Positions 18,025 through 27,190 of a stretch of 64,000 nt of DNA are shown one piece after another. Numbering within the stretch: the stretch's first letter is position 1; each line of letters opens with the position of its first letter. The stretch comes from Trichococcus patagoniensis (lineage in GTDB: Bacteria > Bacillota > Bacilli > Lactobacillales > Aerococcaceae). The DNA lies in NCBI RefSeq assembly GCF_003051085.1, contig NZ_QAOM01000005.1, positions 1-64,000 of the forward strand, in the 5' to 3' direction. The position numbers and the translations under genes are program-made. Below the pieces are notes generated by a model that was given only the letters and a program-made list of their open reading frames with translations, made no database searches and was not told the origin of the DNA.

Positions 18025-18729
18025 TCATTGATCAAAAGCCACATTCGTGATGTCTTTGCTCATTTTCGACAAGTCGCTCACCAGATCCTTTTTCTTGTAG
18101 TAATGCGGCAAACCGATCCCGTAGATGACGATGTAGGTCGGCTGCTCGCTCTCCGGATTCTCGATCAGAAACTTCATATCCGAAGTTTCGATGTTGTTTT
18201 CGGAAAGGAACAATTCGATCGCCTTTTTCAGTTCCGGCTGCCGGTAATGGATCTCCACATGCAGACCGCCTATGGAAGTCCTGATTTTTTTGATGATATG
18301 CAGGACTACATAAAGGATCAGACAGCCGATGAAAGAAAGAAAGTAATAACCCATCCCGACGGCAATCCCGAGACCAGCGACCGTCCAGATCGTTGCCGCT
18401 GATGTCAAGCCGGTGACCGTATCACGTTTGGTGATGAGGATTGTGCCGGCTCCTAAAAATCCGATCCCGCTGACGATCTGGGCGATGATGCGGGTGAAGT
18501 CGACGGTGATGCTGGATGCGATATCCGGATTGGCGATCGCCAAATTCAGGCTATAAAAAGCGATTTCGAGTTGGATCAAGGTGATGAGGCAAGCTGAAAC
18601 CGAAACGATGATGTTCGTCCGCAATCCGGCTGCCTGACGGTTCTCTTCGCGTTCATAACCGATGACGCCACCGACGAAGACCGCCGCAAGCAAGCGCATC
18701 GTTATTTCCAATGTGCTGATGGAATACAC
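18025..18729 (-). CDS. MgtC/SapB family membrane protein
   Basis: A 234-residue protein. The N-terminal half has about four transmembrane segments with the family signature VGGVIGYEREENRQAAGLRTNIIVSV and GIGFLGAGTIL. The C-terminal cytoplasmic part (about residues 150-234) is an ACT-like region. The family is linked to Mg2+ stress and virulence in other bacteria; the exact function here is unknown. GTG is chosen as start because it sits eight bases after aaggggg; an upstream ATG would place the ribosome site inside the gene. Confidence 0.83.
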   Translation of the reverse strand: MYSISTLEITMRLLAAVFVGGVIGYEREENRQAAGLRTNIIVSVSACLITLIQLEIAFYSLNLAIANPDIASSITVDFTRIIAQIVSGIGFLGAGTILITKRDTVTGLTSAATIWTVAGLGIAVGMGYYFLSFIGCLILYVVLHIIKKIRTSIGGLHVEIHYRQPELKKAIELFLSENNIETSDMKFLIENPESEQPTYIVIYGIGLPHYYKKKDLVSDLSKMSKDITNVAFDQ

Positions 18730-18908
18730 AGCAATTCCCCCTTTCAGAATGAGCATTTCCTCTATTCTAATGCACCAACCGTTTTCTGTAAAAGGAAATA
18801 AGCGGAATTGACGATTTTCTGAAAATTTGCAGCATCTCGCCGATTCTGCCGTAACTATGTGATAAAATGAAAAATAAAGTATGGATATTTAATCAGAGGA
18901 GGGACAAT

Positions 18909-19613
18909 ATGTCGAAAAAAGAATGGCTGGCCGGGATGAAAGCCATCTATCCGGTTTGTTTCGGCTACATTCCGATGGGATTGGCCTGCGGAGTCCTGCT
19001 GCAGCAAGCGGGCTATCATTGGCTGGCGGTCATGCTGATGAGCCTGCTCATCTACGGGGGTGCCGCGCAGTTCATGATCGCTTCGATGACGGTGGCCGGG
19101 GCAGGGCTGTTGGAAATGGTGATCATGATCTTTTTCATCAATTTGCGGCATCTTTTGATGGGTTCCAGCTTGGCCCGGAGGATCCGCGACAAGAGCACGC
19201 TGTTCAGCATCTTCTTCGCGCAGACGATCACGGATGAATCCTTCGCCGTCAACACGCTGTATTTCAAAAACGACGGCATGTGGAATCCAACCAAAGCAAT
19301 GGCTGCGAATGTCACGGCCTATGCTACCTGGATTTTAAGCACCGGGATAGGGGCGATGGCCGGAAAGAGCATCGCTTTGTCACCGGTCGTGATGAACTAC
19401 ATCCTCATTGCGATGTTCATCTTTCTGCTCGTTTCCCAGATCGAGAACCGCATCGTGTTCTGGACAGCGATTGTCTCCGGCATCACGGCGGTCCTGTTGA
19501 TGAGCCTGCTGCACCATAACATCGCCATCGTCCTGACTTCGGTATTGGCCTCCGGATTCGGACTCTACCTGCAGAACAAGAAAGACGATAAGGAGGGGAT
19601 TTTGCGTGGATGA
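18909..19613 (+). CDS. azlC: Branched-chain amino acid exporter large subunit (AzlC family)
   Basis: A 234-residue membrane protein with about six hydrophobic segments and the AzlC motifs FGYIPMGLACGVL, GGAAQFMIAS and INLRHLLMGSSLA. With AzlD it forms a two-part exporter of branched-chain amino acids or their analogues. The frame opens at 18867, but the ATG at 18909 follows gaggaggg. It overlaps azlD by 8 bases. Confidence 0.9.
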   Translation: MSKKEWLAGMKAIYPVCFGYIPMGLACGVLLQQAGYHWLAVMLMSLLIYGGAAQFMIASMTVAGAGLLEMVIMIFFINLRHLLMGSSLARRIRDKSTLFSIFFAQTITDESFAVNTLYFKNDGMWNPTKAMAANVTAYATWILSTGIGAMAGKSIALSPVVMNYILIAMFIFLLVSQIENRIVFWTAIVSGITAVLLMSLLHHNIAIVLTSVLASGFGLYLQNKKDDKEGILRG

Positions 19614-19929
19614 TAAAGCGTTATGGCTGATTTTGGGAGGCGGTCTGGTGACGTTCTTGCCCAGATGGCTGCCGATTGTTGCCCTCAAGAATGCGCGGAT
19701 CCCGATTTGGTTCCAGAAATGGATGAGCTTCCTGCCGGTTTCGATTTTTTCGGCCTTGATCGCTTCGGATATCTTTTTCTGGGAGGGCAACGTTTCTTTG
19801 AATGCATTGGAGAACGCCAAACTGCTGCCGTCGCTTGTGACAGCTCTGGTGGCTTATTATTCGAAAAATATGATCCTTTCCGTCATCATCGGCATCGCGG
19901 GCATCAGCCTGACGGTGTGGGTTCTTTAA
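19606..19929 (+). CDS. azlD: Branched-chain amino acid exporter small subunit (AzlD family)
   Basis: A 107-residue, very hydrophobic protein with three to four transmembrane segments and the family-like LGGGLVTFLPRWLPIV start. GTG start behind ggagggg, overlapping the end of azlC. The pairing with AzlC is the usual one. Confidence 0.88.
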   Translation: MDDKALWLILGGGLVTFLPRWLPIVALKNARIPIWFQKWMSFLPVSIFSALIASDIFFWEGNVSLNALENAKLLPSLVTALVAYYSKNMILSVIIGIAGISLTVWVL

Positions 19930-19959
19930 TTTATTTGCCACCATATTTTCATTATTCTG

Positions 19960-19988
19960 TTGACATACTTTTGTTTGTTGATTATGAT
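19960..19988 (+). promoter_or_regulatory. Strong promoter before the Trp leader
   Basis: A perfect -35 (TTGACA, 19960-19965), a 17-bp spacer and TATGAT (19983-19988). Transcription should start near 19995, only about 25 bases before the leader-peptide ATG. Confidence 0.85.
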
Positions 19989-20018
19989 GAAAGCATAAGA
20001 GAAGAGGAGGCAGTCGCA

Positions 20019-20081
20019 ATGCAAACGATCACGCTTGTAACAGCAACGAACGGAATAAGCTGGCAAAGCCGCATGGAGTAG
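20019..20081 (+). CDS. Putative 20-residue leader peptide with one Trp codon
   Basis: A short ORF (MQTITLVTAT then NGISWQSRME) with an excellent ribosome site (agaggagg) right after a strong promoter. Its only Trp codon (20061-20063) lies five codons before the stop. The stop codon overlaps a segment (20080-20085) that can form an alternative hairpin with 20113-20118. The layout matches leader peptides that sense charged tRNA by ribosome stalling. It is too short for homology; the call rests on position, ribosome site and the RNA structures around it. Confidence 0.6.
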   Translation: MQTITLVTATNGISWQSRME

Positions 20082-20217
20082 GTTGATCGTGTGACAGGAC
20101 TGTCCATAGATGCAACCTCAGATTCGATCTGGATTAGCGTCTATGCGGATTTTTCCTTCTTTTACAACTGTAGGAATAGACAACCGCAAAGACTATTAGG
20201 GTCTCTGCGGTTTTTTT
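20080..20217 (+). promoter_or_regulatory. Putative transcription attenuator (antiterminator plus two terminators)
   Basis: Antiterminator: aggttg (20080-20085) pairs with caacct (20113-20118). Competing terminator 1: catagatgc (20105-20113) pairs with gcgtctatg (20137-20145), with an inner cagat/atctg helix, followed by TTTTTCC. Since 20113 onward is shared, only one can form. A ribosome at the stop codon would cover 20080-20085 and allow terminator 1; one stalled at the Trp codon would free it. Terminator 2 (aaccgca 20182-20188 with tgcggtt 20206-20212, then seven T) follows. No T-box sequence was found. Confidence 0.55.
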
Positions 20218-20292
20218 GCATCCAAAAACGCGTTTTTGATCCGGATTGGGATGTGTATGAAAATCAAATTTCAAAAAAATGGAGGAGTTTTG

Positions 20293-21318
20293 ATGATGAA
20301 AAATGGGATGAAAAACATGTTGCGAATGAGTTCGGTATTGGCGATCGGGTTGTTGGCTGCTTGCGGAAACACAGCTTCTGAAGCTGATTCTTCGGCAGCT
20401 ACAAATGAAAGTGAACAGGAACAGGTCTATATCGGCATCCTGCAACTCACGACGCATCCGGCCTTGGACCAGATCACGGAAGGCATCCTGGATGAGTTGG
20501 CCGCGGCCGGATATGTCGACGGCGAAAATGCCACCATCGACTTCCAGAATGCGCAGGGAGACCAAGCGAACATGAAATCGATCGCGGAAAGCTTCGTCAG
20601 CCATGATGCGGACATCATGATCGGCGTTGCGACGCCCGCCGCGCAAGCGTTGAAGAATGCCTCCGATGAGATTCCGGTGATCCTCGGCGCGGTCCAGGAT
20701 CCGGTCGGCGCTGGACTGGTTGAATCCTTGGAAGCTCCCGGCAGCAATGCGACCGGGCTGTCTAACCGGACACCATCCAACGAACAGATGGCATTGATCA
20801 AGCAATTCCTGCCGGATGCCACAACGATCGGCGTCATGTACACGACTGCCGAAGACAACGCGATCATTTCCGGCCAACGCGCCGAACAAGCGGCAGCGGA
20901 TCTTGGATTTGAAGTCGTGACGAAAACGATCACAACTACGAACGATATCGCCCAAGCTGCGGAAAGCCTCGCCAAAGAGGTGGACGCGATCTATGTACCG
21001 AATGATAATGTCATCGCGAGCGGAATGGCAACCTTGGTGGATGCAGCCGACGCGTTCGGTATCCCGGTTTTCCCGGCTGCTGATACAATGGTGAAAGACG
21101 GTGGCGTAGCTACCTTCGCACCAAGTCAATACGGCATGGGCACCCAGATCGGCCAAATCGCGGTCGACATCCTGAAGGGCGCGGATCCGGCGACTTATCC
21201 GGTCCAACTGGTCAAAGAAAATTCCGTATACATCAATCAAGCAAAGGTGGACGAACTGAAATTGACGATTCCGGAAGAGGTCAAAGCTGATGCGGTGTTT
21301 GTGGAATTAGCTGAATAA
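20293..21318 (+). CDS. ABC transporter substrate-binding lipoprotein, TrpX-like
   Basis: A 341-residue lipoprotein of the ABC_sub_bind family (periplasmic-binding fold type I), the group that includes streptococcal TrpX of a tryptophan importer. Signal peptide with lipobox LLAACG; then YIGILQLTTHPALDQITEGILDELAAAGYVDGENATIDFQNAQGDQ, the family's opening motif, and NRTPSNEQMALIKQFLP. The start has ggagg with seven-base spacing. Tryptophan specificity is inferred from the Trp-codon leader. The usual permease and ATPase genes do not follow; a convergent gene comes next, so partners must be elsewhere. Confidence 0.8.
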   Translation: MMKNGMKNMLRMSSVLAIGLLAACGNTASEADSSAATNESEQEQVYIGILQLTTHPALDQITEGILDELAAAGYVDGENATIDFQNAQGDQANMKSIAESFVSHDADIMIGVATPAAQALKNASDEIPVILGAVQDPVGAGLVESLEAPGSNATGLSNRTPSNEQMALIKQFLPDATTIGVMYTTAEDNAIISGQRAEQAAADLGFEVVTKTITTTNDIAQAAESLAKEVDAIYVPNDNVIASGMATLVDAADAFGIPVFPAADTMVKDGGVATFAPSQYGMGTQIGQIAVDILKGADPATYPVQLVKENSVYINQAKVDELKLTIPEEVKADAVFVELAE

Positions 21319-21329
21319 TAATTGTTCAG

Positions 21330-21368
21330 GGGAGGGGCTTCATCCAATTGCGGATGAGCCTCTTTTTT
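21330..21368 (+). terminator. Terminator after the TrpX-like gene
   Basis: The stem aggggcttcatcc / ggatgagcctct is followed by TTTTTT. Confidence 0.85.
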
Positions 21369-21386
21369 GGCGTGGCGCTGGAAAAG

Positions 21387-21540
21387 GGATCGCTGAGGTT
21401 ACCGGAAGCGGAACAAGAAGGGCATGTTGACTGAATGGATCCATTAGCGTTGCGAACAACCGACGAAATTGTCTTGTGTCGACTGATCGGATCCAGGAGT
21501 GTTGCGAACAGCCGACGCAGACCGGTTATGTCGGCTGCTC
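21387..21540. repeat. Palindrome array, gttgcgaac family, two 52-bp units and a degenerate third
   Basis: Two units begin with ggatcc at 21437 and 21489, exactly 52 bp apart. Each carries gttgcgaac(a/g)... and an inverted repeat (aaccgac/gtcgact and agccgac/gtcggct) with a 12-13-base loop. A decayed unit with ggatcg and gactga can be seen from 21387. The sequence is unrelated to the array at 13213, but the period is the same. Confidence 0.75.
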
Positions 21541-21615
21541 GTCCGTAAATCCAAAAGTACACCCGACAGCAAGCCCCTGAAGCAAAATCCATAAATCCAA
21601 AATTGCCTCAACCAC

Positions 21616-21664
21616 CACAAAAAACGCGCCAGCGACCGGTATCATCCTACCGTTCGCTGGCGCG
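21616..21664 (-). terminator. Terminator of the mevalonate operon
   Basis: The stem cgcgccagcg (21625-21634) / cgctggcgcg (21655-21664) has an inner hairpin and an A-run on its left that reads as TTTTTT on the minus strand. Confidence 0.85.
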
Positions 21665-21680
21665 CTGCTTTTATTTTCAA

Positions 21681-22748
21681 TTAATGCTGAATTGAACGAT
21701 TGGCGTACTGCCGGAAATCGATTCCGCGCATGTCGCACCAGTCGAGGATGTCGCGCTGGAAGATGAGATCCGTGCGCGCCAAATCGGCAACAGATACTTT
21801 TCCGAGCATCGCCATCACCGTCGTAATCTGTTCCTTCCAGGCTTCGACCGTTTCGGCTGTCTTCTCCGGTCCGTCGCTCAGGAGCATGTGCAGGAATTGG
21901 CCGGAGAGTCCGACAGCCTTCGCGCCCAAGCTCAAAGCTTTCACGATGTCCAACGGTGACTTGATGCCGCCGGATGCGAGGAACTCCGCCTTTCCGCGAT
22001 GAACATCGGCTTCCAATAGCGAGATCACCGTCGATTGGCCCCAGTTTTCCAAGTCATCGTAGGCTATGGCCGTGCGTCTTGCGTTTTCGATCGCCGCAAA
22101 GTTCGTGCCGCCTTTGCCGGAGACATCGATCGTACGGACACCGACCGCAATCAATTGCCCAATCGTTTCACGGCTCATGCCGAAACCGACTTCCTTCACG
22201 ATGACCGGGACGCCGACATGCGCAGTGATTTCCTCAATCTGGCGCAGCCACATCGTGAAATCGCGGTCGCCTTCGGGCATGATCATTTCCTGCGGTGCGT
22301 TGATGTGAATCTGCAAGGCATCGGCCTCGAGAATCGCCACGGCGCGCTTGGCATTATCGAGCGAATGATGGGCTCCGATATTCGCCATTATCCGGCCGTT
22401 CGGGTTCACTTTGCGGATGACCGAGAAGCTGTCGCTGACGCTCGGATCCTTCAACGCCGCACTGACGGAACCGGAAGCCATCGCCAAACCGGTCATTTTT
22501 GCGACCATCGCCAGATCGGCATTGATCTGTTTGGTCCGTTCGCTGCCGCCGGTCATGCCATTGATGTAGAAGGGCGCAGCCAGGCTCATCCCGGCCATCT
22601 CCGTCTGCAGCGAAATGTCCGCCACTTTCAGATTGGGCAAAGAGTGATGGACAAAGCGCATCTTCCCGAAATCGGACAAATCGGTTGGCTGATACTGTTT
22701 TTCGGCCAGAACTACGTGCTGGTCTTTTCTGTTTGAATCAAGCGTCAT
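21681..22748 (-). CDS. fni: Type 2 isopentenyl-diphosphate delta-isomerase
   Basis: A 355-residue FMN- and NAD(P)H-dependent isomerase converting IPP to DMAPP, the last step of the local mevalonate pathway. Motifs: MTLDSNRKDQHV at the N-terminus, FYINGMTGGSERTKQINADLA, QIHINAPQE, VGVRTIDVSGKGGTNFAAIE and LASGGIKSPLDIVKALSLGAKAVG (FMN phosphate site). The start overlaps the end of the phosphomevalonate kinase gene by 11 bases. Last gene of the mvaK1-mvaD-mvaK2-fni operon. Confidence 0.95.
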   Translation of the reverse strand: MTLDSNRKDQHVVLAEKQYQPTDLSDFGKMRFVHHSLPNLKVADISLQTEMAGMSLAAPFYINGMTGGSERTKQINADLAMVAKMTGLAMASGSVSAALKDPSVSDSFSVIRKVNPNGRIMANIGAHHSLDNAKRAVAILEADALQIHINAPQEMIMPEGDRDFTMWLRQIEEITAHVGVPVIVKEVGFGMSRETIGQLIAVGVRTIDVSGKGGTNFAAIENARRTAIAYDDLENWGQSTVISLLEADVHRGKAEFLASGGIKSPLDIVKALSLGAKAVGLSGQFLHMLLSDGPEKTAETVEAWKEQITTVMAMLGKVSVADLARTDLIFQRDILDWCDMRGIDFRQYANRSIQH

Positions 22749-23862
22749 ATTCGGATACTCCTTTCCATTCGATGGCGTGGGCAGTGCGCACGTAGCTGAA
22801 GACGTGCAGCGGCAAGTTCATGATCCCGACTTTTTCCCATTCCGAAATCAAGGGGATGATGCCCGCTTGCCTGTCGATGATGACGATACCGCAGTCACCG
22901 CCGCCGGCACCGGATGATTTGGCCGCACCCAGATTCTTCTCGGCCAAATCGCACAACTGCGTCAACGGCGGCGTTTCGATGACGACGCCTGTGTGCGCGG
23001 TCAATTGCTGCAGCAGCAAGCGGTTCTCGCGGATGCCTGCCTGAATCGCCTGCAAGTCGCTTTGTTCGAAAGCCGCAATCATGGCGTTCACGCATTTTTT
23101 GCTGGCCTCCAGGAAGGTTTTGTAAAAATCGTCGATGCCGCCGCGGACATCGTTGACGCGGTCGACCAGATGGGTGGTCGAAGCCGGGGAGCCGGTCCAG
23201 CCGATCACCAATCGCAGATTGGCTGGTGGTGTCAAGGGCCGAATCATCAATTGCGGCCAAGCTGATTCCAACAATTCGGTGAGCGTAAGCTCGGTTGCCT
23301 TGTTCGTTACCCATTCCCTGTCGAAACAGGCATAAGCGATCCAGCCGCCGTATGTACTCGCGGCAATGTCGCCGAAGGAACCGTTGCTTTTGACGGATAG
23401 ATGCGCCAAAGCTGCCAATTTGTAGACCAATTCGAATTCCGGATCGATCGCATAAAATTTCAGCAAGGCTTTGATCGTGGCGACCGTCACAGCACCGCTC
23501 GATCCCAGTCCGTATTTTTTTCCGCTGGCGTTGTCCAACTCGCTCTTCACGGACAGATGGAAATAGGATAACGGAGTCCCGGATTCTTTGATGTAGCGTT
23601 CCGTCACCTTGACCGCCTCGGTAATGTAGAGGAAAGGATTTTCGCGTTGGTCGATGACCAGCTGATCCTCTTCGCGGGTCCAAGGTATCGGTAAACCGCC
23701 ATACTGCGCCGATCGGATTGTCCCGGTCGTATCAGCTTCCTCCAAAGAAACCGTAATGAACTGATCCAAAGCGACCAAAATCGATGGGTGGCCAGGCGTC
23801 ACTACCGCATATTCTCCGGCAATGAACAATTTACCCGGAGCACTTGCTTCTGTTACAGTCAT
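22738..23862 (-). CDS. mvaK2: Phosphomevalonate kinase
   Basis: A 374-residue GHMP-family kinase phosphorylating mevalonate 5-phosphate. Motifs: TVTEASAPGKLFIAGEYAVV at the N-terminus, KYGLGSSGAVTVATIKALLKF (GHMP ATP loop) and AKSSGAGGGDCGIVII near the C-terminus. An ATG 12 codons upstream is open, but the chosen ATG has gaggg and the canonical N-terminus. It lies 23 bases after mvaD. Confidence 0.93.
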   Translation of the reverse strand: MTVTEASAPGKLFIAGEYAVVTPGHPSILVALDQFITVSLEEADTTGTIRSAQYGGLPIPWTREEDQLVIDQRENPFLYITEAVKVTERYIKESGTPLSYFHLSVKSELDNASGKKYGLGSSGAVTVATIKALLKFYAIDPEFELVYKLAALAHLSVKSNGSFGDIAASTYGGWIAYACFDREWVTNKATELTLTELLESAWPQLMIRPLTPPANLRLVIGWTGSPASTTHLVDRVNDVRGGIDDFYKTFLEASKKCVNAMIAAFEQSDLQAIQAGIRENRLLLQQLTAHTGVVIETPPLTQLCDLAEKNLGAAKSSGAGGGDCGIVIIDRQAGIIPLISEWEKVGIMNLPLHVFSYVRTAHAIEWKGVSEYDA

Positions 23863-23885
23863 GCATTCAACCCTCTCTGTTCCTG

Positions 23886-24893
23886 TTAGTCGTTCCAATT
23901 GTAGACAGCACGTTCTGCTTCCGTCAATTCCCGGATTCCTTTTCCGGGTTTGGTGATGATCAATTTATCCTCTGTGAAATGTTCCAAAAACGCTGCTTTT
24001 ATCGTTTCGGCTTGCGAAAGGCGGCACAGCACTTTCACATTCGGACCGGCATCCATCGTCACATAGCAAGGGATGCCTTGTTTTCGTAAAGCCTGTGCGG
24101 TCTTGATGGCGACGATGCTGTCCGGTTCCCAATAGGAAAAAGGCGGTTCCGCCCCCAACATCGTTCCGTGCATCTTCATGCCGTTCGCCTCGGTGATTTC
24201 GCCCAAGCGGATGAAATCCTTCGCGGCGATGGCTGCTTTGATGTCCAAAATATCTTTTTTAGCCGATTCCACCCAAGCTGGATAGAAGGGCGAAGTCTCG
24301 ACCGTGCGTTTCATGCCGATGCGGCTGGAGACTTCCTTCGCTTTCTGGTTGACGGCCACGATGACCATGCCGATATCCCAGCCGGCATCGTCGACCGGTA
24401 CCGCGAAGGAATCGTCGGAACAAGTCCCCATATCCCATTCCACAAAACCGCCGTAGATGCTGCGCGTAGCACTGCCGCTGCCGCGTCTGGCGAAGGTCGA
24501 CAATCGCTGCGGATCCAAATCAAGACCCAAGGCCAAGTTGGCAGCTCCTGCCAAAGCAGCGAAGGCGGAGGCGGATGAAGCCAAGCCAGCTGCGGTAGGG
24601 ACATGGTTGATGCTTTCGACACGTGCACGCAAGGCTGTCTTTTTTTCTGCGCGGAAAAGATCAAGGAATTTGGAAATTTTTTGCGTCTCTTTTTCGCCTT
24701 GCTGCTCGCCGTTCAGATAGAAGAAATCCTGCGGGAGGGCTTCATCGAAGACGACCATCGTATCCGTATAGAGTTTATCCAAGGTCAAGGAAAGACTGCT
24801 GTTCATAGGAAGAAAGTTGGTTTCGTCCCGCTTCCCCCAATATTTGATCAGCGCGATGTTGGTATGCGCTCGGACACAAGCTTTATTCGGCAT
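23886..24893 (-). CDS. mvaD: Diphosphomevalonate decarboxylase
   Basis: A 335-residue GHMP-family enzyme making isopentenyl diphosphate from mevalonate diphosphate with ATP. Motifs: AHTNIALIKYWGKRDE, NFLPMNSSLSLTL, the loop PTAAGLASSASAFAALAGAANLAL, and RRGSGSATRSIYGGFVEWDMG; AYVTMDAGPNVK-like CYVTMDAGPNVKVL is near the C-terminus. The start overlaps the end of mvaK1 by 11 bases. Confidence 0.96.
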   Translation of the reverse strand: MPNKACVRAHTNIALIKYWGKRDETNFLPMNSSLSLTLDKLYTDTMVVFDEALPQDFFYLNGEQQGEKETQKISKFLDLFRAEKKTALRARVESINHVPTAAGLASSASAFAALAGAANLALGLDLDPQRLSTFARRGSGSATRSIYGGFVEWDMGTCSDDSFAVPVDDAGWDIGMVIVAVNQKAKEVSSRIGMKRTVETSPFYPAWVESAKKDILDIKAAIAAKDFIRLGEITEANGMKMHGTMLGAEPPFSYWEPDSIVAIKTAQALRKQGIPCYVTMDAGPNVKVLCRLSQAETIKAAFLEHFTEDKLIITKPGKGIRELTEAERAVYNWND

Positions 24894-25839
24894 CTTCCGT
24901 TCCTCCCATTTGATAGATCCAAGTCCGGATTGCTCCGGCCTGTCGTATAGCTTCTTCTACTTTTTCCGCTTCGGAGTTGGTGCTGGCCAAAGCGATCATG
25001 CAACCGCCGCGTCCGCCGCCCGTCAATTTGGCGCCCAGCGCTCCTGCAGACCGGGCTGCTGAGACGAGTCTGTCCAGATCCGGGCTGGATACGTCCAGAA
25101 AAGACAACGTTTCATGGGCTTGGTTCATCAATTTCCCCAACTGGTGCGGGTCATTCGCTTCAATCGCGGCCTTCGCCGTTTGGGCAAGACTGCCCAAACG
25201 GGTGATGGCGTCTCGGTACGGTTGCCGATTTTTCCCGTTCAGTTTTGTGGCGATGCTGGCAACGGCTTCCTTTGTTTGCCCGGTCACGCCGGTATCCCCG
25301 ACAATCAGAAAAGCCTCCAGGTTCAAAGAAAAAGCTTCGACCGGCTGGCCTTTGATGTAAAAGAGCGGGGCATCCCCGCTTGCCGTGGCGGCATCCAGAC
25401 CGCTGGGATTTCCGTGTGCGACCATTTCGGATATGTTGACGAGCCGGAGCAAGGTCGCTTGGTCCAACGGCTTATCGAAGTAGGCGAAAAGGGCACGGGT
25501 CAAAGCCACCGAAACGGCCGCGCTGGAGCCCATGCCCCTTTCAGCCGGGATGGTGCTGGAAAGCGAAATCGCCAGATTTTCGTCCGGAACCTGCAGTTCG
25601 TTCAAAGCCGATTGGATGGCGGTCCGCATGCTTTCCAGGATTTCAGGCATTTCTGCAGCGATGCCGTTATAATAGGAGCAATCGATGGTCAAGGGACCTT
25701 CCGCTTCGCATACGGTCGCGGTCATTTCGACTGCCGGGAAAGGCAGTGCGATGGATGGCTCCCCGTGGACGACGGCATGTTCCCCCATCAGGATGATTTT
25801 GCCGTGCGACTTGCCGGTTGAGCAACGTGTTTTTATCAT
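24883..25839 (-). CDS. mvaK1: Mevalonate kinase
   Basis: The 318-residue first enzyme of the lower mevalonate pathway encoded here. Motifs: GKSHGKIILMGEHAVVHGEPSIALP, PAERGMGSSAAVSVALTRALF (ATP loop), NPSGLDAATASG and LTGGGRGGCMIAL. The frame is open 58 codons upstream, but those residues do not match the family and the ATG at 25839 follows aaagga. First gene of the operon. HMG-CoA synthase and reductase are not in this window. Confidence 0.95.
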   Translation of the reverse strand: MIKTRCSTGKSHGKIILMGEHAVVHGEPSIALPFPAVEMTATVCEAEGPLTIDCSYYNGIAAEMPEILESMRTAIQSALNELQVPDENLAISLSSTIPAERGMGSSAAVSVALTRALFAYFDKPLDQATLLRLVNISEMVAHGNPSGLDAATASGDAPLFYIKGQPVEAFSLNLEAFLIVGDTGVTGQTKEAVASIATKLNGKNRQPYRDAITRLGSLAQTAKAAIEANDPHQLGKLMNQAHETLSFLDVSSPDLDRLVSAARSAGALGAKLTGGGRGGCMIALASTNSEAEKVEEAIRQAGAIRTWIYQMGGTEDAE

Positions 25840-26245
25840 ATAGGATCGTCCTTTACTGGTTGTGAATCCAGCGGGTACAGTCATACTCCCGCTGATTCTT
25901 ATGCGTCTTCTATTATGCTTGCCGGTCATGGATTTTGCAAATCGGCATGATTCCTGCAATTCGTTCGCTTTTTGAAGTTTGACTGTTACGGAAATCCAAC
26001 AAATTCGGCACATATTTTTCGCTATTTTCTTTCATCATTTTCATTGTATCGGAGCAAAAATGCAAAGTAAATCTATTCTTTGGTATTTTACAGAAACTTA
26101 AAAAGAAACTTAAAAAGCTTTATCGCCACAGAAAGCAAAGATTAGGTTTCGATTAAAATTTAATGTTCGTATTTGATGGGGTTAAATTTTCAGAAAAGTA
26201 TGATACAATTACCAAAAGTTTGATTATTTCCAGAAGGGAAAAGCT
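25840..26245. other. Divergent intergenic region, mvaK1 / coaA
   Basis: About 400 bases between divergent start codons. It is AT-rich near coaA, with a short direct repeat (agaaacttaaaaag, twice near 26095-26120) and a likely -10 (TATGAT/GATACAAT near 26200). No hairpin array or structured RNA was found. Confidence 0.5.
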
Positions 26246-27169
26246 ATGATAGAAGATAGAAACTACTACGAAATCCATCGTGAAGAATGGCAAACTTTTC
26301 ATCAAGATTCCATTCCGGCAATCACGGAAGAGGAACTGAAGGAATTGACATCATTGAATGATAGACTTTCATTGGAAGATGTCAAGGATGTCTATGTGCC
26401 ATTGGTGCATATGTTCGATATTTACTTGCAGCAGTACCGGAATCTTCAGCGGGATAAAAGCAGATTTCTTGGCAGATCCTATGAACCGTCACCGCTCATC
26501 ATTGGCGTAACGGGTAGTGTCGCAGTCGGTAAAAGTACGACCGCACGTGTCCTGCAGAATCTTTTGAAACGGGCCTATCCGACAAAAGCAGTCGAATTGA
26601 TGACGACGGATGGTTTCCTGTATCCGAACCGGATATTGAGGGAACGCAACATCATGGACCGCAAAGGGTTCCCGGAAAGCTACGACATGGAGAATCTCGT
26701 GCAATTCCTGCTGGATGTGAAGACAGGCAAGCCGAATGTCCAGTTTCCGGTCTATTCCCACCGCATCTATGATGTTGTCCCTGGCGATTATGAAGAAGTG
26801 AATCATCCGGATATCCTGATCGTGGAAGGGATCAATGTGCTGCAGTTGCCGAGCAATCAACAGATTTACGTCAGCGACTTCTTTGACTTTTCCATCTATG
26901 TGGATGCCGAGGAAGATATGATCGAAAAATGGTACATCGAACGTTTCGAAATGCTGATGGACCTGGCAATCGATCAACCGGACAATTATTATTACAACTA
27001 TGCAATCGGCAAACGCGAGGATGCCATCGAGATGGCCAGAGGCGTCTGGAAAAGGGTCAACCTCAAAAACCTTCGGGAGTATATCTATCCCACGATCACA
27101 CGGGCAAATTTAGTGATTCATAAAACAACGAATCACTTTATTGATGAATTGTACATAAAAAAATATTAA
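26246..27169 (+). CDS. coaA: Type I pantothenate kinase
   Basis: A 307-residue kinase phosphorylating pantothenate, the first step of coenzyme A synthesis. The P-loop is GVTGSVAVGKSTTARVL (about residues 90-106), followed by LMTTDGFLYPN, MDRKGFPESYD, YSHRIYDVVPGDY and the IVEGINVLQ stretch, all standard for the bacterial type I (CoA-inhibited) family. It is 21 bases before guaA. Confidence 0.95.
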   Translation: MIEDRNYYEIHREEWQTFHQDSIPAITEEELKELTSLNDRLSLEDVKDVYVPLVHMFDIYLQQYRNLQRDKSRFLGRSYEPSPLIIGVTGSVAVGKSTTARVLQNLLKRAYPTKAVELMTTDGFLYPNRILRERNIMDRKGFPESYDMENLVQFLLDVKTGKPNVQFPVYSHRIYDVVPGDYEEVNHPDILIVEGINVLQLPSNQQIYVSDFFDFSIYVDAEEDMIEKWYIERFEMLMDLAIDQPDNYYYNYAIGKREDAIEMARGVWKRVNLKNLREYIYPTITRANLVIHKTTNHFIDELYIKKY

Positions 27170-27190
27170 GGAAATTGGAGAGATTATTAG

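Noticed and set aside
19990-20217. T-box riboswitch upstream of the TrpX-like gene
   Set aside because: No AGGGTGGnACCGCG-type T-box and no stem I/specifier loop of normal size could be found.
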